Positions 1 through 7,347 are shown, counted from the stretch's first letter. The stretch: DNA of 10,471 nt from Gammaproteobacteria bacterium (GCA_023485185.1 JAMCZP010000046.1:1-10471); one strand, 5' to 3'. Numbers and translations: made by a program. Notes: generated by a model not told the origin, from the sequence alone.

Positions 1-71
1 CGCCAACTCAGGATGAGCTTCTAGAAGAACAAGCACAACCCTTGATATTGCTTTATGAGGTGGGTCTTTAA
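1..71 (+). CDS. Possible C-terminal tail of an upstream gene (partial)
   Basis: The third reading frame is open from the left edge for 22 codons and ends at TAA (69-71). The last residues read ELLEEQAQPLILLYEVGL, an acidic helix followed by a hydrophobic end. This looks protein-like, and no other frame on either strand is better. The fragment is too short to assign a family. It would lie 132 bases upstream of the ferric-reductase-like gene on the same strand. Twenty-two open codons can occur by chance, so the call is weak. Confidence 0.3.
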   Translation, partial: PTQDELLEEQAQPLILLYEVGL

Positions 72-203
72 CGCTTTCATAAGGGTGTTTGGGATGCTGA
101 GAAAAGTCAGCCAAGCTTCCCAGGCACCCGAATAAAGTCGATATTAATCATATGTGAAATAGGGTTAGCCTTGCGATGAAGTGGTGTCTAGGTATGAAAA
201 AAT

Positions 204-953
204 ATGAACCATCACGTTATAGCTAAAAAAGTCAGTATGTCGACTAGGCGTCATAGAATTGGAAGGCATTTCGTTGTTGTACTGATTGGTGCCATGACAG
301 CTTATCTTTTTTGGTTGAGCCGAATGGAGTGGGACGCTGAGATGCGCACTTGGCGTGCTTTAGGCGATGCTGCTTTTATCCTGTTATTTGTCACCATGGT
401 GATAGGCCCTGTGGTGAAAATATGGCCTAGGCAATTGAGCTTTCTTGTCAATTGGCGGCGAGCCTTCGGGATCTGGTTTGCGATCTTTGCCTCTGTGCAT
501 GCTTTTCTAGTGTGGGATGGCTGGGCACGGTGGTCGATTCGTGGATTTTTAGGCTATCAGGAGCTGCCTTTGGCGGGGCTTTCAGGCCCGGTTCTTGTGG
601 ATCCGGGGTTCGGGCTTGCGAATATGGTCGGGTTAGTCGCCCTCTTTTTTGGGCTCGTCCTGTTTGCCATATCATCCGACAAGGCCATGCGCTTCCTGGG
701 AAGCTCAACATGGAAGCATCTTCAAAATTATGCCTATGTGGTTTTCTATCTAGTTGCTCTTCATGGAATCTACTTTCTCTTCCTACATTATGAGCTGAGT
801 CTCAGGAATCTAGTTTTCCAGAGTGGGGTGTCTGGGCCCAATTGGTTTCGGTTCTGGTTTGTAGGGCTCGTGAGTATTGTCTTTACCGTTCAGGTTGCGG
901 CAATGATAAAACTGATTTTACAGCGAAGAAAAGGTGGTTTAGGGGGAGCATGA
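204..953 (+). CDS. Ferric-reductase-like transmembrane protein (MsrQ/YedZ-related fold)
   Basis: A 249-residue integral membrane protein with about six hydrophobic helices (roughly residues 23-39, 52-71, 86-104, 138-157, 172-195 and 214-238), the layout of the ferric reductase-like transmembrane domain that carries b-type haem in MsrQ/YedZ and in NADPH oxidases. Family signatures are visible: WRRAFGIWFAIFASVH places H99 in helix 3, and WKHLQNYAYVVFYLVALHG places H172 and H187 around helix 5. There is no FAD- or NAD-binding extension, so it is only the membrane electron-transfer module and would need a partner. No MsrP-like partner lies in the window. At the usual position of the helix-5 histidine (WxxLH) the protein has Gln (WKHLQ), with a His two residues earlier. 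ATG 204 has only a weak AGGT upstream; M12 is an alternative start. The stop overlaps the cardiolipin synthase start by 4 bases, implying translational coupling. It is AT-richer than genes at the right end. The fold is fairly sure; the role is not. Confidence 0.8.
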   Translation: MNHHVIAKKVSMSTRRHRIGRHFVVVLIGAMTAYLFWLSRMEWDAEMRTWRALGDAAFILLFVTMVIGPVVKIWPRQLSFLVNWRRAFGIWFAIFASVHAFLVWDGWARWSIRGFLGYQELPLAGLSGPVLVDPGFGLANMVGLVALFFGLVLFAISSDKAMRFLGSSTWKHLQNYAYVVFYLVALHGIYFLFLHYELSLRNLVFQSGVSGPNWFRFWFVGLVSIVFTVQVAAMIKLILQRRKGGLGGA

Positions 954-2428
954 GCGATGAAAGGGAAAAGCCGGGGGCAGTAACGCTGCCCTCCAGGCGA
1001 CGTCGATTCTGGCGTCGTTTACTGCTCGTGGTGGGAGTTGCTCATCTGGTTGGGTTTGTGTCGTCACTGGATGCGATGATGTCGAGCCGTACCTCTCAGG
1101 GAGCTGTGGCCTGGATCGTTTCACTAAACACATTGCCCTATGTGGCGGTGCCAGCCTACTGGGTGTTCGGCCGCACGAAATTCCAGGGCTATGTCTCTGC
1201 ACGACGCGACGAGAACTCGGTGTTGGGGCAGGCGCTTGCTGAAAAACTGGCCGAGCTGCGGGCTCATGGGGTTTCGGATGAACACGCTGACAAGCATCTG
1301 GTGGGTGTCGAACAGCTGGCCAAGCTGCCGTTTCTAGGTGGCAACCGGGTGGAACTGCTGATCGACGGTGAGCAGACCTTCGAGAGCTTGTTTGCCGGTA
1401 TTGATGCTGCTGAGCGCTATCTGCTTGTGCAGTTTTATATCGTTCGGGCTGATGCAGTGGGATTGGCGCTGCAGGCACGGCTGATTGAGAAGGCTAGGCA
1501 GGGCGTGGAGGTCTTCTTTCTATACGATGAAATTGGAAGTTATGCGTTGCCGAGCCACTATCTCCAGACGCTGGAAGAGGCGGGTGTTCGAGTACATCGC
1601 TTTCATTCTACGCGGGGGACAGGTAATCGCTTCCAGCTCAACTTTCGCAACCATCGCAAGATAATGGTGGCCGATGGAGAAAGAGCTTGGGTCGGTGGAT
1701 TCAATGTTGGCGATGAATACTTGGAAGGCCACCCACGAATCGGCCCATGGCGCGATACCCACCTAATGATTGAAGGGCCGGCGGCCTTGGCGCTGCAACT
1801 GGTGTTTCTCGAAGACTGGCACTGGGCGACCGAGGAACTCCCCGAGCTTCCCTGGTCACCGGTGATTCCAAGCGGTCATGGTATACCGGTGTTAATTCTT
1901 CCGAGTGGACCCGCAGACCGTTTTGAAACCGCCAGTCTGATGATTCAACAGGCAATACACGCCGCGCATGAGCGTATCTGGATATCCAGTCCTTACTTTG
2001 TGCCAGACGAGGGGGTTCTATCTATGCTTAAGCTGGCGGCGCTAAGCGGAGTGGAGGTGAAAATCCTGATCCCCGAGCGTCCAGATAATCCGCTGACCTA
2101 TTTTGCTGCCTATGCTTTTCTCGATTCGCTGCTTGCTGCAGGGGTCGAAGTCTATCGCTACGAGGAAGGCTTCCTACATGGTAAAGCGTTCTTGGTTGAC
2201 GAAATCGGTGCGGCAGTGGGTACTGTCAACCTCGACAACCGCTCTTTCCGCCTCAATTTCGAGGTCACTGCGATGGTGATGGACTCCGACTTTGCCGCCG
2301 AGGTTGATTCGATGTTCAAGACAGATTTCGCGCGGGCTCGGCAGATGCAGCCAGAGGAGATCAATGATAAGCCGCTTTGGCACCGAGTAGCAGCAAGAGG
2401 AGCTTATCTCTTGGCACCTGTGCTTTGA
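950..2428 (+). CDS. cls: Cardiolipin synthase (phospholipase D superfamily)
   Basis: A 492-residue inner-membrane enzyme predicted to condense two phosphatidylglycerols into cardiolipin and glycerol. Near the N-terminus, a basic stretch (SRRRRFWRR) is followed by two hydrophobic segments (about residues 22-40 and 52-73) and then the family-typical FGRTKFQGYVSARR. Two complete HxK(x4)D motifs of the PLD catalytic fold are present: HRKIMVAD (H235, K237, D242) with downstream GGFNVGDEY, and HGKAFLVD (H410, K412, D417) followed by GTVNLDNRSF. The length fits the ClsA-type family. The frame stays open upstream to an ATG at 842, but ATG 950 is preferred: a GGGGGA Shine-Dalgarno lies just before it, it overlaps the upstream TGA as ATGA, and the protein then begins with the usual charged N-terminus. 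It is probably co-transcribed with the upstream ferric-reductase-like gene. No convincing terminator follows. Confidence 0.93.
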   Translation: MSDEREKPGAVTLPSRRRRFWRRLLLVVGVAHLVGFVSSLDAMMSSRTSQGAVAWIVSLNTLPYVAVPAYWVFGRTKFQGYVSARRDENSVLGQALAEKLAELRAHGVSDEHADKHLVGVEQLAKLPFLGGNRVELLIDGEQTFESLFAGIDAAERYLLVQFYIVRADAVGLALQARLIEKARQGVEVFFLYDEIGSYALPSHYLQTLEEAGVRVHRFHSTRGTGNRFQLNFRNHRKIMVADGERAWVGGFNVGDEYLEGHPRIGPWRDTHLMIEGPAALALQLVFLEDWHWATEELPELPWSPVIPSGHGIPVLILPSGPADRFETASLMIQQAIHAAHERIWISSPYFVPDEGVLSMLKLAALSGVEVKILIPERPDNPLTYFAAYAFLDSLLAAGVEVYRYEEGFLHGKAFLVDEIGAAVGTVNLDNRSFRLNFEVTAMVMDSDFAAEVDSMFKTDFARARQMQPEEINDKPLWHRVAARGAYLLAPVL

Positions 2429-2607
2429 GGCGGGGCTTAACTTTTACTACCTCCTTTCTACTCTCCGGTGTGGCTGAATCTCGATAACGTCTAGCAATAT
2501 GGTCACTCTGTGTTAACAATGCTTTTCCAGCTCGCTGCTTGCTTAGCGTTACAGATGCTATGGCATATAAATATTTACAAGTAGTTGGAGGGTTAATCAA
2601 CTTGTTG

Positions 2608-2979
2608 TTAGTGTCGCTGCCAAGGCCAGCGGCGCTTGGCGGGGGTATTGATCTGCTGCAGTGCAGAGGTAAGTGGCAGCATAATAGCGCCCAGCTGGCG
2701 ATGACAGACCGCACTGCTGAGTACGCCAGGGCACTGCTTGAGTAACAGCTCGCACTGCTGGGCAGCAATATAGAGTTGCTCAGTAACGAGGGGGGCAAAG
2801 AGTGGTTTGGACTGCTGGCAGCAGCGGTTGAGTTCGCGCGACAGCATAGTCAGCATGCTGGTGTCCATCCAGCAGGGCAGCGGGTCTTCCAAGCGGCCAG
2901 CAATAGAGTGCTGAACCGCTTCAAAAGAGGTGCGCAAAAATATGACCGTTTGGCGAAGTTGCCGCTGCTCGCTAGTCAT
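2608..2979 (-). CDS. Hypothetical small Cys-rich helical protein
   Basis: A 123-residue protein of no family I recognise. It looks soluble and mostly helical, with six cysteines (C36, C53, C54, C76, C83, C92), including a CC pair, and a basic tryptophan-containing tail (KRRWPWQRH). There is no signal peptide or membrane segment. The start at 2979 is supported by GAGGGA eight bases upstream of the ATG. It reads away from the M24 gene on the same strand, after a 144-base gap holding an AT-rich stretch and a Fur-box-like site, so it likely has its own promoter. A competing frame on the same strand (2361-2798) overlaps both this gene and the end of cls and has a low-complexity Ser/Leu composition, so it was rejected. 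The cysteines and the Fur-like site hint at a metal-related role, but that is speculation. Confidence 0.6.
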   Translation of the reverse strand: MTSEQRQLRQTVIFLRTSFEAVQHSIAGRLEDPLPCWMDTSMLTMLSRELNRCCQQSKPLFAPLVTEQLYIAAQQCELLLKQCPGVLSSAVCHRQLGAIMLPLTSALQQINTPAKRRWPWQRH

Positions 2980-3021
2980 CCCACTAGTCCCTCACGCCTG
3001 ACTGTCTATTTAATAAATAAA

Positions 3022-3040
3022 GAGAGTGTTTCTCATTTGC
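3022..3040 (-). promoter_or_regulatory. Fur-box-like 19-mer upstream of the Cys-rich small gene
   Basis: On the minus strand this reads GCAAATGAGAAACACTCTC and matches the classical Fur consensus GATAATGATAATCATTATC at 13 of 19 positions by hand alignment. It sits 43 bases upstream of the start at 2979, followed by an AT-rich stretch (TTTATTTATTAAATA, about 3007-3021) that could hold a -10 element. Position and score fit iron repression of the small gene, but short AT-rich sites reach such scores by chance and no -35/-10 pair is clear. Confidence 0.35.
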
Positions 3041-3083
3041 ATTTATGGTGACGATAGCGCTACTCAATAGATGTGTCAATGCA

Positions 3084-3131
3084 GGGACTATGAGAGGGGC
3101 TATATAGGGGGCTATACGAGAGGCTATGAGC
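3084..3131. repeat. Four-copy degenerate 12-bp tandem repeat over an M24 stop codon
   Basis: Four consecutive 12-mers begin at 3084, 3096, 3108 and 3120: GGGACTATGAGA, GGGGCTATATAG, GGGGCTATACGA and GAGGCTATGAGC. All share a G-rich start followed by CTAT. The last copy contains the TAG stop (3124-3126) of the minus-strand M24 gene. Because the period is a multiple of three, every copy carries an in-frame TAG for that gene, giving a run of tandem stops every four codons. It is probably a slippage-generated minisatellite at the 3' end of the gene. Read on the plus strand it encodes a repetitive RGY-type peptide, which I do not believe is a gene. Confidence 0.75.
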
Positions 3132-4311
3132 GCGCCTCAAACAGCTGCCAGTCGTTATTGGTCAGCGGTTTTGCTCCGTTTTCAGTCACCACCACAGTGT
3201 CGCTTATTCCAACGCCCCACTGGCCGGGCACGCGTAGGCAGAGCGGCAGGTGGAAGACCATATTGCGTTCAAAAATACAGGCCTGACCTTTGGCGATAAA
3301 GCCGGTGCCCTCCACCCAGCTAGGCGGAAACTGCGCACCCACGGCATAGCCAAAGACACCGGAGAAAAAATACTGGTCACGATGCGGTGCAAGTAAAGCG
3401 TCAGCCGCCTGGGCGGCTGCATCAAAGGTGTGGCCAGGCCGCATGGCGTCGCAGAGCGCTTCAAAAATTGAGCGGCACAGATCCCGAGTGGCGGAGAGCG
3501 CCGAGTTTGGAGTACCCGTCACCGCAGTACGCATCATCGGTGCTGTATAGCGTTGATAGGCAGCACCGAACTCTAGGAAAACCGGTTCGTCAGGCTGAAT
3601 GACACGCCGCTTATGGTTGACGTGAATCACACCAATACGGTGCCCGCTAGTCACAATGGGCTGCAGGCTCATAAACTCGCTGCCGTTTTCCAACAGCGCT
3701 TTGGCGCCCACGGCGGCAATATCGTTGTCGGTCATGCCGGGGCGAACACTCTGTATCGCGGTCTCTAGCCCAAGAGCGGTGATTCGTGCGCTCTGTTGCA
3801 GCATCTCAAGTTCGGCGGGGCTTTTTATAAGTCGAATCGTATCGACCACTGCGCCTGCTTCGCTAAAGCGCTCACGGCCGATAGTCTGCATCAGCGCATC
3901 GATTACCCCAAAGCGCAGCCCGCTGCTCCAGCCATCAATACCAATTTTCGAGCAAGGAGAAAGCAAGTCTGCCAGCGGCGTGATGATTTCATCCAGATTT
4001 TCCCAGCGGTAACCGATGATCTCATCGACTCGGGCGGTAACTACCGCCGCGCCGGTTTCAATGGAGGCGACTTGCAACACTAGTTTCTCTTGTGTGCAGA
4101 TCAAGCAGGCATGAACTGAGACTTCAAAAGTGTGATAACCGGTGAGGTAATTAATATCGGCGGGGTCGGTAAGCAGCAGCGCGTCTAATCCATGCTCAGT
4201 CATGGCATTGCGCACCTTCTCCAGGCGCACCTGGTATTCCGCAGCGGGAAAAGGCAGCTCACTTTGGGCGAGCGTTTCCGCAAGGGCTGTGCGGTAGTGG
4301 TGGTAATCCAT
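3124..4311 (-). CDS. M24-family hydrolase, creatinase/ectoine-hydrolase (DoeA/EutD)-like
   Basis: A 395-residue cytoplasmic protein with the two-domain creatinase/aminopeptidase P architecture: an N-terminal creatinase domain (about 22-155, with ALLLTDPADINYLTGYHTF) and a C-terminal pita-bread M24 domain (about 160-390). True metallopeptidases of this fold use two Asp, one His and two Glu to bind metal. Here the usual DFG is EFG (E247), the second Asp is replaced in YTAPMMRT (A257), GHGVG reads GYAVG (Y322), and the final Glu region reads GISD. The metal site is therefore lost, as in creatinase and in ectoine hydrolase DoeA/EutD, whose GYxxGxxxPP and RxLF-type C-terminal patterns it resembles from memory. 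A C-N hydrolase acting on a small molecule is more likely than a peptidase; the substrate is unknown, and other doe genes are not visible. The start has a near-perfect Shine-Dalgarno, AAAGGAGGT, four bases before the ATG. It lies 69 bases after the TauE gene with no terminator between, so it is probably an operon. Confidence 0.82.
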   Translation of the reverse strand: MDYHHYRTALAETLAQSELPFPAAEYQVRLEKVRNAMTEHGLDALLLTDPADINYLTGYHTFEVSVHACLICTQEKLVLQVASIETGAAVVTARVDEIIGYRWENLDEIITPLADLLSPCSKIGIDGWSSGLRFGVIDALMQTIGRERFSEAGAVVDTIRLIKSPAELEMLQQSARITALGLETAIQSVRPGMTDNDIAAVGAKALLENGSEFMSLQPIVTSGHRIGVIHVNHKRRVIQPDEPVFLEFGAAYQRYTAPMMRTAVTGTPNSALSATRDLCRSIFEALCDAMRPGHTFDAAAQAADALLAPHRDQYFFSGVFGYAVGAQFPPSWVEGTGFIAKGQACIFERNMVFHLPLCLRVPGQWGVGISDTVVVTENGAKPLTNNDWQLFEARS

Positions 4312-4380
4312 AGCGACCTCCTTTAATAGGTAAGGTCAGTATAGGCACCTGCTTTAAGCCCGCTTTTATCTCTCTCAACG

Positions 4381-5121
4381 CTAGCGGGTGAGTAGGAATA
4401 TCCCCTGAATAAAGTAGAAAACCCCAATACCGGTCACGATCCAGCGTGTCCAGGTGCGGAAGTTGGCATCAGTGAGTCGGTGTAAAATGCGGTTTCCAGT
4501 GTGGGTGCCAAAGATCGCAAACGGCGCCGCTAACAGCACAATGCCCCATTCACCTGCGCTAAGCGCCATGGCGGCGCCGAGATAGAAGATGATTTTAATA
4601 CTGTGCGCCACCACCTGAATCATTGCTTTGGTCGCCACTACTTGGCGGCGATCCATGCGTGAGCGCACAAAGAAGATATCGATCAATGGCCCGGAAACCC
4701 CCGCGGCTATGGTCAATCCGCCGGAAGCAATGCCGCAGCAAAGCGCGTGGCTGGCGCGGTTAGCATCCAGGTGAAACCAGCGCTTGGGCATCCACACCAA
4801 TATCGGCATTAGGCCTATCAAAAGTGAGACGCTGGCAGCATTGGGGCTGTAATTGAACAGTAGAAGCAGGCCTGCGGCGCTAAGCACCCCCAGCGTCATA
4901 AAGGCGACAATACGCCAGACAATAAAATGCCTTGAAAGCCATGCACGTGATGCATTCGCGGTCAGCTGAATAACCCCGTGCACGGCCATGGCAGTCGCAG
5001 CCGGAAAGATCAGCAGCAGAAACCATAGCAGTACCAAACCGCCCGCCATACCAAATATGCCAGATAGCAGTGAGGTGCTGAATACAACTGCAATAAATGC
5101 GAATCCAATCAGTAAAGGCAA
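4381..5121 (-). CDS. TauE/SafE family membrane permease (putative anion exporter)
   Basis: A 246-residue, very hydrophobic protein with about eight membrane segments in two halves, typical of the TauE/SafE family (PF01925). Members move sulfite, sulfoacetate or other organic anions across the inner membrane. Diagnostic stretches are the glycine-rich GIFGMAGGLV in the first helix (21-30), VHGVIQLTANASRAWLSR (48-65), and the second-half counterpart GVSGPLIDIFF (141-151). The start codon is TTG (5119-5121) with a modest TAGGT upstream; no ATG or GTG in frame gives a complete first helix. The gene lies directly upstream of the M24 hydrolase on the same strand, suggesting the transported anion is a substrate or product of that enzyme. 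The substrate cannot be read from the sequence, and sulfite itself is unsupported by neighbours. Confidence 0.85.
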   Translation of the reverse strand: MPLLIGFAFIAVVFSTSLLSGIFGMAGGLVLLWFLLLIFPAATAMAVHGVIQLTANASRAWLSRHFIVWRIVAFMTLGVLSAAGLLLLFNYSPNAASVSLLIGLMPILVWMPKRWFHLDANRASHALCCGIASGGLTIAAGVSGPLIDIFFVRSRMDRRQVVATKAMIQVVAHSIKIIFYLGAAMALSAGEWGIVLLAAPFAIFGTHTGNRILHRLTDANFRTWTRWIVTGIGVFYFIQGIFLLTR

Positions 5122-5203
5122 TGAATGACCTATAAGCGGTGAAAAACTGAAGCCTATAGGTTAGCACGATAACTTTTCGCCACAGCTACTGATTGATAGT
5201 GCT

Positions 5204-5246
5204 CTGCATAACCACCTTTCTCCCAATCGTTAAGGGGGTTATGCAG
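5204..5246. terminator. Long hairpin after the chemoreceptor gene (terminator-like, no T-run)
   Basis: A perfect 10-bp inverted repeat, CTGCATAACC (5204-5213) and GGTTATGCAG (5237-5246), extends inward through one A/G mismatch by four more pairs (CCTT/AAGG). The result is a 15-position stem with a 13-base loop. It begins 14 bases after the stop of the chemoreceptor gene and lies upstream of the TauE gene. It probably ends or protects the chemoreceptor mRNA. Neither strand has a T-run directly after the stem, so it is not a textbook intrinsic terminator. Confidence 0.5.
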
Positions 5247-5260
5247 CTTTCAAGGCAACA

Positions 5261-7213
5261 TTACGTCTCTTGAGTCACGGCGATATTATCTTCTATGCGG
5301 AAGCGCTCTAATAGAGCCGCTAATTCTCGAGCCTGATCATTTAGCGATTGGCTGGAAGCAGAAGCTTGTTCAACGAGAGCGGCATTTTGCTGAGTCACTT
5401 CTTCAAGCTGGTTCACTGCCTGATTGATCTGATCTATGCCGCTTGATTGTTCGCTGGCCGCGGTAGATATTTCGCTGACAAACTCTGTTATGCGTTTGAC
5501 GCTCTGTGCAATGCTGAGCAGCTGTTGACCCGCATTAGCAACAAGGCTTTCTCCCTCATTAACTTTTGTGGCGCTGTTATTCACCACCTCACGAATTTGA
5601 TTCGCTTCATCTGCGCAGCGTTTGGCAAGTTTGCGCACTTCATCCGCTACTACGGCAAATCCGCGCCCATGCTCGCCAGCTCGTGCGGCTTCTACCGACG
5701 CGTTTAGGGCAAGCAAGTTGGTCTGAAAGGCAATAGCATCAATCGACTCGACAATCGTAACGACTTGAAGGTTGGTTTGCTTGATGGCCTGCATCGCTTG
5801 GGTGGCCTGCTCGCCCACTTGGCTAGCCGTTTGGGTTTGCTGGTCTAAGGATTGAGTGAGTGCGTTAGCCTGATTAGCGTAGTCCGCCGTTTGTCTAACG
5901 GTTGCGCTCATCTCTTCAATGCTGGAGGCCGTTTCAACCAGGGAAGACGATTGCTCCTCTGTCCGACTTGCAAGGTCGTCATTGCCCTGGGCGATCTCAT
6001 TGCTAGCGGTGTTGACTGAATCTGCGGCACCTTTAATGTTCGTCATCATCTGACGTAAATTCTGCTGCATTTCAGCAATGTTGGCTAGCAGGCTGGTGGT
6101 ATCGCCGGGTTTGAGCGGTACCTGTGTTGTGAGGTCGCCGTTGACCACTCGCTGGACAATGTTGCTCGCAATCTGCGGGTCGCCGCCCAGCGTTTTCACC
6201 ACCGAGCGTACAACCCATAAGCTGAATACGGCAGCGCAAACCACAATGACACTGGTAATCAAAATGAGTAGCCAGAACATTCTGTTTACATCAGCCAGGG
6301 CGTCCTGCTCTGGGATTTCAACCACTAATCCCCAGTCCAAACGGGGGAGATAAGTATAACTGCCGATCACGTTAGTGCCTGCTGCATCCGGGTAATGATC
6401 CACGCCCGTTTCACCAGCAGCGATAGCGGTGGCGGCTTGGGTACTTAAGGTAATGCTCTGATCATTAAGACCCGCAATTGGAGTTACCGGCGCTCCATCG
6501 CTAGCAAGTAGGTAAGTGTTTGAGCGCCCGCCCATCGACATTGCTTCCATGCGTTCAAACAGCACGTCGAGCCGGACAGCGGCACGTACTACACCCACTA
6601 CATTGCTATTGTCGTCAAAAACAGGGGCCACTACGTTACTGACTTGATTCCCTGTGGCGCGGGATATGAGTGGCTGAGAGAAAACCATTTCTCCTTGGAT
6701 CGCCTGCTGAAACCATGCGCGATCGGCAACATTGAACTCTGCTGCCTGGCTTTGAGTGAGAATGCTAGTGCCGTTGTCATAGCTTACTCCTGAGAGCCCT
6801 ATGCCGTCGGGACCAACAAAAAATATCGTGTCGTAAAAGCCGTCTTGTGCTGCCATTTGGGCAAGAAGATGGTCAATTTGTGGCACATCCACTGAGCGGA
6901 CTGGATCCAAACTCGCGATATAGCGCATATCATCTTGTCGGGCATTGAGCCACTGACTGAACGAGTCGCTCATCATTTGACCTGTGCTCTGGAGCTGCTC
7001 AACAGTAGCCTGCGTATAAGCCTGTCGGTATTGCAAATAAACCAGGCTTGCGACAATTGTGACTGACACCAGCACTAAGCTAACAATCATGCTGGTAAGC
7101 CGAGCACGGAAGCTCATGCGATGCCTTTCACGTTTCGTGGGAACGCTAGAAAATCCACTTTCTGAGTGTTTGTTGGCAATGCCTTTAGCATTTGCAATTG
7201 AGCTTATAGTCAT
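5261..7213 (-). CDS. Methyl-accepting chemotaxis protein with periplasmic dCache sensor
   Basis: A 650-residue chemoreceptor. Order: cytoplasmic N-terminus, TM1 (42-61), periplasmic double-Cache sensor (about 62-308), TM2 (312-334), HAMP (about 336-390, with LGGDPQ and NGDLTTQVP) and a coiled-coil signalling domain (400-640). The highly conserved hairpin tip, which contacts CheA and CheW, is at 489-530 ([20 protein letters not shown], then [16 protein letters not shown]). Glu/Gln-rich methylation stretches flank it, e.g. 417-435. No NWETF-type CheR-binding pentapeptide ends the protein (it ends VTQET). In the sensor, RAWFQQA (165-171) resembles the RxWY motif of amino-acid-binding dCache domains, but the later conserved Asp appears to be Ala (VVRAAVRLD), so the ligand is open. 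ATG 7213 has AGGAGA seven bases upstream; M33 is a less likely start. A sigma28-type promoter precedes it and a hairpin follows it, so it is probably monocistronic and part of the flagellar/chemotaxis regulon. Confidence 0.96.
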   Translation of the reverse strand: MTISSIANAKGIANKHSESGFSSVPTKRERHRMSFRARLTSMIVSLVLVSVTIVASLVYLQYRQAYTQATVEQLQSTGQMMSDSFSQWLNARQDDMRYIASLDPVRSVDVPQIDHLLAQMAAQDGFYDTIFFVGPDGIGLSGVSYDNGTSILTQSQAAEFNVADRAWFQQAIQGEMVFSQPLISRATGNQVSNVVAPVFDDNSNVVGVVRAAVRLDVLFERMEAMSMGGRSNTYLLASDGAPVTPIAGLNDQSITLSTQAATAIAAGETGVDHYPDAAGTNVIGSYTYLPRLDWGLVVEIPEQDALADVNRMFWLLILITSVIVVCAAVFSLWVVRSVVKTLGGDPQIASNIVQRVVNGDLTTQVPLKPGDTTSLLANIAEMQQNLRQMMTNIKGAADSVNTASNEIAQGNDDLASRTEEQSSSLVETASSIEEMSATVRQTADYANQANALTQSLDQQTQTASQVGEQATQAMQAIKQTNLQVVTIVESIDAIAFQTNLLALNASVEAARAGEHGRGFAVVADEVRKLAKRCADEANQIREVVNNSATKVNEGESLVANAGQQLLSIAQSVKRITEFVSEISTAASEQSSGIDQINQAVNQLEEVTQQNAALVEQASASSQSLNDQARELAALLERFRIEDNIAVTQET

Positions 7214-7298
7214 TATTTTTTCTCCTACTCATTTGGCTCGCCGCTAGCATGGCGACAGTTGGTCACCAAAAACGAGTGACTTTTTATTCTTATAATAC

Positions 7299-7326
7299 TT
7301 ATCGGTAAAAGGGTGAGAGAACTTTA
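7299..7326 (-). promoter_or_regulatory. Sigma28 (FliA)-type promoter of the chemoreceptor gene
   Basis: On the minus strand, TAAAGTTC (7326-7319) and ACCGATAA (7306-7299) are separated by 12 bases. The FliA consensus is TAAAGTTT-N11-GCCGATAA, so both elements match 7 of 8 positions and the spacer is one base long. The site begins 22 bases after the stop of the lipoprotein gene and would give a leader of about 80 bases before the chemoreceptor ATG. The target is a gene class normally under FliA, which strengthens the call. Confidence 0.72.
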
Positions 7327-7347
7327 CCTGATGAGGCAACGGTTGAT

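Noticed and set aside
96..111. Short hairpin GCTGA-GAAAAG-TCAGC after the possible leftmost gene tail
   Set aside because: Only a 5-bp stem and no T-run; too weak to call a terminator.
194..226. Ten-codon frame starting at ATG 194, possible leader peptide
   Set aside because: It overlaps the start of the membrane protein gene and has no Shine-Dalgarno or attenuator-like codons.
842..949. Upstream in-frame extension of the cardiolipin synthase to ATG 842
   Set aside because: It would overlap the ferric-reductase-like gene by more than 100 bases and adds a non-family N-terminus; ATG 950 has a strong Shine-Dalgarno and an ATGA overlap.
2361..2798. 145-codon minus-strand open frame
   Set aside because: It overlaps both the end of cls and the Cys-rich small gene, has Ser/Leu-rich low-complexity composition and matches no family.
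2812..2824. Perfect palindrome CTGCTGGCAGCAG
   Set aside because: It lies inside the small gene and follows from Cys/Gln codons; there is no context for a regulatory site.
3071..3286. Plus-strand frame with RGY-type repeats
   Set aside because: The repetitive peptide is just the 12-bp DNA repeat read through, and the rest is antisense to the M24 gene with no Shine-Dalgarno support.
4880..5167. Alternative minus-strand frame at the start of the TauE gene, possible frameshift
   Set aside because: The TTG-initiated frame gives a full-length, continuous TauE/SafE protein, so no frameshift is needed.
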